Assembly: GCA_009760855.2 (NCBI GenBank)
Contig: WPIO01000016.1
Span: forward strand, 1,172,001 to 1,236,000
Direction of reading: 5' to 3'
Length of the DNA stretch: 64,000 nt
From: Cristatella mucedo
Taxonomy: Eukaryota; Bryozoa; Phylactolaemata; Cristatellidae
Shown: piece by piece, positions 55,648 to 64,000 of the stretch
How the letters are laid out: the number at the start of each line of letters is the position of its first letter
Position numbering within the stretch: position 1 is the stretch's first letter
Notes under the pieces: model-generated
Database searches by the model: none
Told to the model about the DNA's origin: nothing
The model's input: only the letters and a program-made list of their open reading frames with translations
Translations under genes and position numbers: made by a program

Positions 55648-55779
55648 TTTTCACGAAGATATATCACTGCAGTAAATGCAAAAGGCCCTAGGAAAAGGCT
55701 TGAAGCTGAGGTTCCGGCTTAAACTAAATCGCGTTCGGCAAGAAATTTTGCATTTGGTCACAAAACGCATGCATCGTTG

Positions 55780-56640
55780 GCACCAAAAGCAGCTTAGTAG
55801 TTTGCTCGACATGAGAACAACGTTCGTTGCCAAAAAATGCTTCAAGGATTAATTTGCGGTTTCAGTGATTACTGTAAAAGGGTAAATTCTAATGAATACG
55901 ACCTCTGCCGACAGGACTGGCTTAGACCAAGTAGACAATACCAATTCCAGTGACAATCCACACTTTAAGTGGAAATACGTCTAAAATGAAGTCTAACCAA
56001 ATCGTAAATGTATCAGATGCTTTTGCCGGCATGTAGCTTACAATACTTTTGTTTGACACCGAATTCGGAGACGGCCGAGTAGCTACCGAGCACTGAGAGA
56101 TGGGCAAAGCGAGAAAGATTTTCGCATCCACAAAAGCAAAAATGTGGGGGACTACGTTTGGCAGGCTATATAACAAGGTACACATTGCATGAGTACTCCT
56201 GACTCGATATGTTGGAATTGAGGGAGAGGTGTGACCACTCTAAGCGAATCAAGCGATCAGAATGAAAGGGCCACACAATTGCAAGCCTTGAAGACCATTT
56301 TCGTTCTTCGAAAAATCTTACTAAAACACTCAACTTACGGCCAGGCTAGAGCAAAGTGTTGTTCGGAGGTTACACAACCAACTCATACCCTTCCATCATA
56401 GCCTACCGTAAACAGTGGCTTCACGAAAAGCAGAAATCTAGCTACCTGCAACAGACTAGCGACCATCCCCCCCTAGGACCAAGGCTGAGTCTCATAGAGC
56501 TATATCTATTAATAAATCGGAAGTTCTCCGTTTTCAATAGTGGTAGGAAAGCTATTGTGCAAGTGGTAGATTAATGTAGCATACCATAATGACTATCTTC
56601 CAAAGACGGTAAAGTTAGGCCAAGGTGAAGAGATCGCATG
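55780..56640. repeat. Intron block, partner of about 19.52-20.56 kb
   Basis: Collinear similarity at lower identity than the flanking conversion tract. No exon. Confidence 0.7.
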
Positions 56641-56654
56641 GGCTACTGCACTGC

Positions 56655-56735
56655 AGCTAATAATAATAATAATGATACAAATAATAATAATAATGCATTT
56701 GTTATAGCACCCTCAGAAAGCTCACTCACTCTTGA
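56655..56735 (-). mobile_element. LINE-B terminus, antisense
   Basis: AATAATAATAATGCATTTGT then TAGCACCCTCAGAAAGCTCA. Truncated where a sense copy begins. Confidence 0.8.
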
Positions 56736-56744
56736 CTTCCCTTA

Positions 56745-57029
56745 CGACATCTCTTGACTTGTCCACATTTAAAAAGAAACTAAAAACCCAGCTATTTATG
56801 ACAGCATTTAGTGGGTCCCTGTGATTCGTCCTTTGTGTACTTATTCGTGCTGGCAGTGTGCATGCTGTCACTCAACAAACGTGCATGCTGACCCTGTGCA
56901 TGTCACTCCTAACCATGCATTTCTTGTTGCATGCTACCACTAACTATTCGATCGTGCTTCCTTTGCAGCAAATGTAAAGAGCCTAGAAAGAGATTGAGTT
57001 CTCTGAGGGTGCTATATCAAATGCATTAC

Positions 57030-57066
<37 letters not shown>
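56745..57066 (+). mobile_element. LINE-B 3' end, sense
   Basis: From CTTGACTTGTCCACATTTAA through CAGCATTTAGTGGGTCC to a long ATT tail. Opposed to the previous fragment. Confidence 0.88.
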
Positions 57067-57401
57067 GGTCCAATGTAGTGAGAGTAAAAAGACGTTGGGG
57101 GGTAAGAACATCCGTTCACCCTTATAATTATAATGATGATGATAATTATACATAATGATTATAATTGTAATTATAATTATAAGGATAACTATAATTCACC
57201 CTGATCCTTGATAATAATGACTTTAAATGAGCTTTCTCTTTGCTATTAACAATTCCGTTTAATAAGATGGTTGGCTGGAGCTACTACAGCAGCTACTAGC
57301 CTGTGAGGCGCCTGCAGCAGAACCAGCAGCAAAGCCAATATTGTGCGGGTCGCGAGTCATCGGAAGAACGACTACTGTCACAGGGAGCAGCCCATGTTTA
57401 C

Positions 57402-57567
57402 CTGCCACATAGCTGGCAATGGAATCCGCACTAACGCTCTGTCCGGCTTTGAGGCAGACGTAAGCTCGAGGCAGCTCTCCTGCCTCGGCGTCGGGTATTC
57501 CGATAACGGCAGCATCACGGACGGCAGGATGCGTCAGCAGTATCGCCTCGAGCTCAGCAGGTGCGAC
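57402..57567 (-). CDS. 4CL-like ligase copy 2, C-terminal domain exon
   Basis: 166 nt with donor GTAAAC (GTAAGC in copy 1). Reads [20 protein letters not shown], then [17 protein letters not shown] and [12 protein letters not shown]. Four residues differ from copy 1, mostly conservative (Ser/Thr, Glu/Asp, Glu/Gln, Ala/Ser), which suggests continued purifying selection. Confidence 0.93.
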
Positions 57568-58124
57568 CTGGAGGTGACAGCGGGCAAATCGTGTCACGAG
57601 CCAAACGCAAGCCGGGTCGGCCCGGCGGTTGCTGCTGCACGACCTGGCTGCAGCCTTTCCGATGAGCCTCATGCCAAGCATCCCTCATCCCTCCACCGCC
57701 ACCACTAGATCGTGCGATTAGGGGGAAAGTCAACAGAATACTTATAAACTTGGTCCGACAATCGAATATTTGTTAATGGTACCCTTCAAAAAACAAGCAC
57801 GCTTGAAATGGCATCGAAAGTTTGACTATTACTAGTTCTGATGCACATGTTTGAGACGTTTAAAAAGCTTCATTTTCAGTGGACCATCATACGATGTAAA
57901 TTCAATTACTCGGTCACTAAATGGCATATCATAGTAAAGTTTGAAAATCGAGTTCAGCGCTGCTTGTATTCTGCTGTATACAGCACTAGAATTATTTATT
58001 ATTTCGGTCGAATAAGTTTTGCTGTACATGTCATCAAACGTCATGGAGCTTTATATTCAGCAGTCATAGACTTGTACAGAAAAAAGTATCCGACCAAAAC
58101 CAGAAATAATTCTATTGTTTTTCA

Positions 58125-58235
58125 AGCATGATTTTACTTACCATTCAATTGCATTTCACTTTGCAGCAAATGTAAAGCGCCTAGAAAGAGATTAAGTTCT
58201 CTGAGGGCGCTTTATCAAGTGCTTTATTATTATTA
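58125..58235 (+). mobile_element. LINE-B 3' terminus, sense
   Basis: AAGCATGATTTTACTTACCA to GAGGGCGCTTTATCAAGTGC plus an ATT tail, in the intron between the A8 and VAPAELE exons. Confidence 0.87.
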
Positions 58236-58396
58236 CTGCTATGTTTACACAAGCTGAGCTAAACCCGAGTTTCCAAATTCACTATGACATGTACATTATT
58301 AGTCAAGTGATAGAATTTACAAAATGAAGCTGTATACAAGTCACAAGCAGGCACTCCAATGAGCTTCAAGCATGTATCTCGATCTACCAAAGCCGT

Positions 58397-58525
58397 GCTG
58401 TGTTTGGCCCAGTGGTTAAGGTGCTCGCCCAACCAAGGTCATGGTGAATGTATTTGATGGCCATGGTCGTAAGCTCGAGCCCCATGGGAATGTGAAGCAT
58501 GTGAATCGAGACTGAATTCACTTTT
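58397..58525 (+). mobile_element. SINE-2, sense
   Basis: GTTTGGCCCAGTGGTTAAGG (A box), GTATTTGATGGCCATGGTCG, and a B box-like AGCTCGAGCCCC. Same family as 42327. Confidence 0.82.
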
Positions 58526-58541
58526 GAGCATTGAACAAATG

Positions 58542-58692
<151 letters not shown>

Positions 58693-59140
58693 ATATAAGG
58701 TATAATAAAGCTACACTGAAATGTAGCTGTATAAAAATCACAAGAATACACGCCAACAAGCTTCACCAATGTACCTAGATCTACCAAGGTTTACCAAGTT
58801 GGGATTCAAGTCATACACAAAGAAGAGATCGGTACATTTGTTATTTGCAGATACCTTGGTTATGACTTTAATCAGAGTTAGTCATGATCTGCACAATAAT
58901 GTTTTACGTGGAAGTCGTCGCAACTTCCGATACTATTTCTAACACGCTTTGTCTTTTAAAAGATACCCTTAACAAATATTCGATCGTCAGACCAATTTCA
59001 TAAGTCTTCTCGTGACTTTCCCTCTCTTGGGACAACTAGGGCTGCTGCAATCGACTGCTAGGAGCAATGATCAAGGTCAACGAGTGAAAGGCAGACCGCT
59101 AAAGCGCCCAGCGTTGCACAGGGAGGACGAGGCAGCTGAC

Positions 59141-59223
59141 CTGAGCTCCCTTGTACTTGATCAGCTCCTTCAGGCGGTCGACAATGTAGAAGAAGCCATC
59201 CTTGTCGTAGTAGGCCACGTCAC
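59141..59223 (-). CDS. 4CL-like ligase copy 2, hinge exon (A8 motif)
   Basis: 83 nt with acceptor TGCCTGCAG and donor GTCAGC. Encodes [17 protein letters not shown] then [11 protein letters not shown], identical in protein to copy 1. Confidence 0.93.
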
Positions 59224-59369
59224 CTGCAGGCAGGAGACGATACATGCTAAAGGCAACCTGTAGCGCTGACAACCTTCATTCGAATCTGCACAAGGAGAAG
59301 GCGAAGGTGCAGGAGCCAAGCAGACCGAAGCACCACCGATTAAGGGGCACCGAGTTGGTCTCTGCATTT

Positions 59370-59446
59370 CACTTCACTTTACAGCAAATGTAAAGCGCCT
59401 AGAGAGAGAGAGAGATTAAGTTCTCTGAGGGTGCTTTATCAAGTGA

Positions 59447-59480
<34 letters not shown>

Positions 59481-59482
59481 GA
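59370..59482 (+). mobile_element. LINE-B 3' terminus, sense
   Basis: TTTACAGCAAATGTAAAGCG, an AGAGAG expansion, then GTGCTTTATCAAGTG and an ATT tail. Confidence 0.87.
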
Positions 59483-59554
59483 AAGACCACCGAGCACTCG
59501 GCCTTAATTCCGCTATTCGATCGGCATCGAGCACCCGCTGCTGCCGCTCTTGTA

Positions 59555-59800
59555 CAGTAATAATAATCATAATGCACTTGATAAAGTGCCCTCAGAGAAC
59601 TCAATCTCTCTCTAGACACTTTACATTTGCTGCAAAGGGAAATGCAATTAAATGGTGAGTAATATCATGCTTGACAAACAAACAAAATGAATAACATGGT
59701 TAGGGGTGACATGCACAGGGTCAGCATGCAAATGTGGTTAGTGGCAGCATGCACAGTGTCAGCACGGACAAGCACGTGAAGGACGAATCACAAGGACAAG
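59555..59800 (-). mobile_element. LINE-B 3' end, antisense
   Basis: Reversed tail and complete 3' UTR to the ACGAATCACAAGGAC segment; truncated there. Confidence 0.87.
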
Positions 59801-60319
59801 AAGGTATGCCGAAAGATCGAGCAAAACAAGCAGAGACACTCTACCTATGTCTGCATTCTTAAGTAGGTCGTTGTATACCCTAAGCAATGCCGACTCTGTG
59901 GAGTGATTAGCCCTAAAGCCAGACTGGGACTTACTAGAAAGGTGTACTGGCGGCTCTTCTGCAGCTACGAAAAATTATGCTTTTGAATCAGCTAACCTTC
60001 GACTTACTTCCTTTCAATCGTTTCGCTTCAATGGTGGCACGCAGAGACGACAGCAGCCGATCGAAGGCAACCTCGACCGGCCACGCGTCAGCAGTGGGCA
60101 CTGCTCGGCCGGCGAGCGTGCAAGGGGTCGAACGGAGTGGCCGCTGAAGCAGTAGCGTTTGTGGCTGCACACCAGAGCAGGGGGCTGCAGGGAGAAGGGG
60201 GAGGGGACTTCGGCAGCACGTCGGGAGGACAGCTGTCGGCAGCAGGGGGAGGGGATTGCAGGGGGAGGGAGATGGCAGGGGGCACGGCAGCTGTCAGCAG
60301 AGCTGGCCGCCTCGCTCAC

Positions 60320-60464
60320 CCGTTCTCATCCAGCCGTCGCTGATCAAGGTTTCGGCGTCTGCTTTCGGGTTGCCCAGGTAGCCTTTCATGATGTTGGGGC
60401 CGCGCACGAGCAGCTCACCTTCGGTGTTTGGCGGGCAGTCTGCTCCCGTGGACACGTCGACGAC
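60320..60464 (-). CDS. 4CL-like ligase copy 2, A7 exon
   Basis: 145 nt with acceptor CTGCCGTACAG and donor GTGAGC. Reads VVDVSTGADCPPNTEGELLV, then RGPNIMKGYLGNPK and DGWMRTG. The residue after the first Val is Val, as in the wider family, where copy 1 has Cys. Confidence 0.93.
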
Positions 60465-60519
60465 CTGTACGGCAGGCAGCATCGATCACTTCCGCTTTGG
60501 CTGTGCTTGCATCACAGAC

Positions 60520-60589
60520 ACACACACGTCACATTCACTCACTCACACACACACACACACATTCACTCACTCACTCACAAACATGCACT

Positions 60590-60639
<50 letters not shown>

Positions 60640-60640
60640 C
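60520..60640. repeat. CA-rich microsatellite
   Basis: CACA blocks with CATTCACTCACTCA interruptions, then a pure CA run to about 60635. Confidence 0.93.
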
Positions 60641-60649
60641 CGCTGTAGC

Positions 60650-61379
60650 TGCTGCACATTTTGAAGAAACGAAGCTTTCCGAGTGACGAAGGCCTCAAAC
60701 GATATAGTAAAAGACCTGTTTTGTGACACGCGAGAGTCAATTGTCCCAAAAATCAAGGCAAATTACGAGCAAATGACTATGCAAGCTATTGGCAGCTTGA
60801 GACTCGATGATGCTCTGGATACTTTTGCCTTTGCTGACATCTGGCTGAACTTCACTGACTGCTGGCACATGCACACCCATGCAAGTTTCTGCTGCTTTCC
60901 TACTCCTCGGAGAGAAAACTTGTTGAATGAAAACTTGAAAAAAACATACTCGTCAAGAAACCAAAGTCTCTTAACATTGATGGTGTCTGCAGAAAAAGAC
61001 AAATAATTCATTCTCTGCGCCTCTACTTGACCCTTTAATTGATCATTGCTTGTTGATACAATGCTACAAATCGACGCTAGCCAACGTCCTTGATTAGTTT
61101 GCACCCCTGATAAAACGACAGGTCGGTAAGCGCCGAGATCCCCTTCGATTAACTGCTGACATAAAAAGAGCTATGAAGGCTGCTGATATCTAGACTTGAG
61201 AAAAACTAATGATGCGATGCATAAATATGCATATGATGCGAGGCATATGAGTGATAACTTTGCATGCCCTTAAAAAGTCGGGGCTCACTGTCCGCCGCTC
61301 GGCATTTGAAGATTATTGTTAGTCGCATCAATCTATTGCAGCCAAGGCGAAGTCAATATAGAGAAGTGGTAAAGTACTA
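60650..61379. repeat. Intron of copy 2, partner of about 25.2-27.2 kb
   Basis: Includes the AAGTCGGGGCTCACTGTCCG segment at 61272, present once here and twice in unit A. No exon recognised. Confidence 0.65.
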
Positions 61380-61381
61380 TA

Positions 61382-61935
61382 ATAAATAATAATAATAATA
61401 ATATTGCACTTGATAAAGCGCCCTCAGAGAACTTAATCTCTTTCTAGGCGCTTTACATTTGCTGCAAAGTGATACGCAATAGAATAGTAAGTAAAATCAT
61501 GCTTGAAAAACAAACAAAATGAACAATATGGTTAGGGGTGACATGCACAGGGTCAGCATGCAAATGTGGTTAGTGGCAGCATGCACAGTGTCAGCACGCA
61601 TAAGCACAACAAGGACGAATCACAGGGACCCACTAAATGCTGTCCTAAATAGGTGTGTTTTCAAGTTTCTTTTAAATGTGGTCAGGTCAGGGGATGTTCT
61701 GATGCAGGTCGGTAGGGAGTTCCAGGCTTTGGGAGCATACGAGCTAAATGCACGGTCTCCAAAGGATTTAAGGTTTGTACGAGGTATTTCTAGACTGTTG
61801 GATTCCGAAAAGCGAGTGGTACGATGCTTGGCCTGATGGGGTAGTATATCTGAAAGATAGGCTGGAGCCATAGAATGAAGAGACCTAAAAGTGATGATCG
61901 AGAACAACGATCGGTCTGGCAGACGAGGCACTGGT
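61382..61935 (-). mobile_element. LINE-B 3' end with ORF2 tail
   Basis: A reversed ATT tail and full 3' UTR. The minus-strand frame contains MAPAYLSDILP, then IPRTNLKSFGDRAFSSYAPK and TFKRNLKTHLFRTAF. This is the best preserved ORF2 tail of the family in the window and useful as a reference. Confidence 0.9.
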
Positions 61936-63175
61936 GTGGTTCAAATCATACTGGTCTGATCGTTTTAATCTTTGTCGTGTGCGGGTCAGGATTCACACAC
62001 CAGACGGGTCACCTATGGAGTCCCTCAAGGGTCCATCCTAGGTACCTTGCTGTTCTCCATTGATACTCAACCTCTGGGAAAAGTGAGCAAGGCCCATGGA
62101 ATAGGATATCACTTTTATGCTGACGATACTCAGCTGTACTTGTCATTCAAACCGTCGGAATCTGCTGCAGCAACTGAGAAACTGAATGCTTGCCTTGCCG
62201 ACATGCGATCCTCGATGTGGGAAAACTTCTTGGAACTAGATTACTATAAAACCGAACTGCTGCTTATAGGAAACCCAAAGCATGTGGTTGGATTAAAAGG
62301 CTTTGCTCTTCTAATAGGTGATGCTGTTGGGCGACCATCACCACGTGCTCGAAACTTAGGTGGCGTTTGCTACACGTGTCTAAATTTCAAAAGCTTCATT
62401 CAGAAGACTGCTTCTACAGCAAGCCACTACGTCAGATCGCTATCTAAGATTACGAGATGTTTACCACAGTGGCTTACAAAAAATTTAACTAGCTACTTAG
62501 TTCTATCTTGGCTTGATTATTGTAATTCCCTTTTGGCTGGGTTACCAAAGAAAGCAACTAGGTCACTGCAGCTGACTGTGAATATGGCTGCAAGGCTAGT
62601 CTTCAAGTCCCAGAGGTTTGAGCACGCGTCTCCTTTGATAAAAGAGCTAGGATGGATGCCGGTTGAGTAACAGATACAGAGCAAAGTTCTTATGCTGACC
62701 CACAAGGCCCGCCACAGCTTGGCTCCTTTATACCTAGCTGAACTGCTGCACCAGTTTCAGCCTCTTCATGCCCTCAGGTCCTGTGTGGACAATAAATTAG
62801 CTGTTCCATTCTTCCACTAAAAGACCGTTGGCCACAGAAGCTTTAGCCGTGCAGGTCCTAGACTGTGGAACTCGCTTCCACAATTCTTATGCAGCGACAA
62901 CTACTCTCCTGCTGCCGACTATGGCTCATCCTTTTCAGCGGTCCTGAGCTGCTACCTCCATGCTACTCACTACCTCAACTGCTCTCCTGACTCTGCTATG
63001 CTTCCCACTTTCTCTTTGTTGCGTGAGACGAAGTCTGTTGGCTACCAAATGCGTACCGAAAGCCGCTTAGGCTGTGAGTGAGCTAAACAAAATTCTCCTT
63101 CGTAACACCCACATAGTCTTTATGGCTTTTTTGAGTTACAGACACACAGCTACAGATAAAGAGTAACATTACATG
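61936..63175 (+). mobile_element. LINE-A, 3' half, sense
   Basis: Runs from the RT palm to the 3' end. A 232-codon frame (61972-62670) shows VTYGVPQGSILGTLLFSIDT, FYADDTQLYLSFKPSES (intact YADD) and LDYCNSLLAGLPKKATRSLQ. A stop near 62668 and frame changes follow before the GPRLWNSLPQF region and the terminal GAGTTACAGACAC. Confidence 0.9.
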
Positions 63176-63177
63176 AC

Positions 63178-63830
63178 ATTAGAATCACAGATCAATAACC
63201 CGAAATACTCAGGTCAATTGTCAACCATTTTCTTAACCACTCCCATGCCAGCATACTGCACACTGATCCCAATGATGACTTAATCAAGTGCTTCTTAAAA
63301 TTCTTCATAGGGAATATAGAACAGATTAGGGACTCTGTGCCCTCACTGCCGTCCCTGCAGGACTGCGGACCTCATCGTCCTGCTCTCTTTCTCTCACCTC
63401 CTTCATTGTCTCTACTGAACTCGTTGCTAAACCCGTCTACAAGGTTGAAGACAATCCTCTAGATCATGTGCCCACAATTATTCGTATTAGGTACATAGTA
63501 CTGTAGCTGCCCCATGTAACAGTATCATAAATATATGTCCCTGGTTACCAGAAAAATCCCTCTTCCTCTGAAAACAGTTATCTGTCTGAAGGCAATTATC
63601 AGGCAATTATCTCGTTAAAAAGCCGACCCTAGATCAAGAGAATTCAAGTAGCTTTCTGTCTTTAAGTTACATTCTGTCTGTTGTTCTTATCCAAGACACT
63701 TAAACAAGAGCTAGCCCAGCAACTAAAGTATTACATCAATTTATCGGATCTTTCTAGCAAGTTTTGATTGAGACTTCGAGCAAACTAATCTATGGAATCT
63801 GCTCTGCTTTGGGATAATAATAACCGTTTA
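63178..63830. repeat. Unit B continuation, partner of about 27.2-27.88 kb
   Basis: AGATCAATAACCCGAAATAC and CCATTTTCTTAACCACTCCC resume the sequence that in unit A directly follows the segment matching 61.37 kb. It continues to the start of the LINE reverse transcriptase fragment. Confidence 0.82.
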
Positions 63831-64000
63831 AATAATAATAATAACCTACTTGATAAAGCACCCTCAGACAACTCAATCTCTATCTAGGCGCTTTACATTT
63901 GCTGCAAAGGAAACGCGATCGTATGGTTAGTGGTGACATGCACAGGGTCAGCATGCAAGTGTTGTTAGTGGGAGCATGCACAGTGTGAGCATGCAAAACA
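63831..64000 (-). mobile_element. LINE-B 3' end, cut by the window edge
   Basis: AATAATAATAACCTACTTGATAAAGC and the reversed 3' UTR run to the last base. Confidence 0.87.

Overview
This is eukaryotic, almost certainly invertebrate metazoan, nuclear DNA. Coding sequence is split into short exons with GT/AG boundaries. The rest is dominated by microsatellites, tRNA-derived SINEs, CR1/jockey-like LINE 3' ends, Ty3/Gypsy fragments and a pogo-like DNA transposon. No bacterial-style operons, rRNA genes, intact tRNA genes or CRISPR arrays were seen. The species cannot be named from the sequence.

The only confidently identified host gene is an adenylate-forming acyl-CoA synthetase of the 4-coumarate:CoA-ligase-like (ANL) family. 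It is encoded on the minus strand and appears as a tandem family. Copy 1 runs from exon 1 at 38594 to a stop at 19106. I placed eleven exons by reading splice signals and matching codon phase; one short internal exon, expected between 29.2 and 25.0 kb, was not found. Copy 2 shows only its last four exons (60464 to 55204), and its 5' part lies beyond the right edge. A third, partial copy keeps only exon 2 with both splice sites (43983-44184). Copy 1 starts inside a CpG-rich block (about 38.2-39.6 kb) and begins with a probable mitochondrial presequence. An unrelated, unidentified exon candidate lies at 6238-6370 on the minus strand.

Layout: 0-10 kb is sparse, with simple repeats, LINE ends, one SINE and the orphan exon. 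10.6-13.7 kb is a degenerate satellite with a period near 165 bp. 13.8-18.5 kb holds retroelement debris and sequence that recurs near 47.3-48.7 kb. 18.5-38.6 kb is gene copy 1, whose introns carry SINEs, LINEs, an LTR remnant, large microsatellites and a pogo-like element that itself contains a LINE. 39.8-49.2 kb is a retroelement graveyard with a displaced satellite block and the partial third gene copy. 49163-53592 is a Ty3/Gypsy element with two LTRs and a 5-bp target duplication, inserted in an older LINE. 54.6-64 kb is gene copy 2 and its introns, collinear with 18.5-27.9 kb.

The two large collinear blocks (about 15.7-27.9 kb and 47.3-63.8 kb) show a segmental tandem duplication later split by independent insertions. 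The last coding exon is identical in the two copies, while the other shared exons have diverged, which points to gene conversion. By family knowledge, the enzymes would activate a carboxylic acid with ATP and load it onto CoA; the substrate cannot be told from sequence alone.
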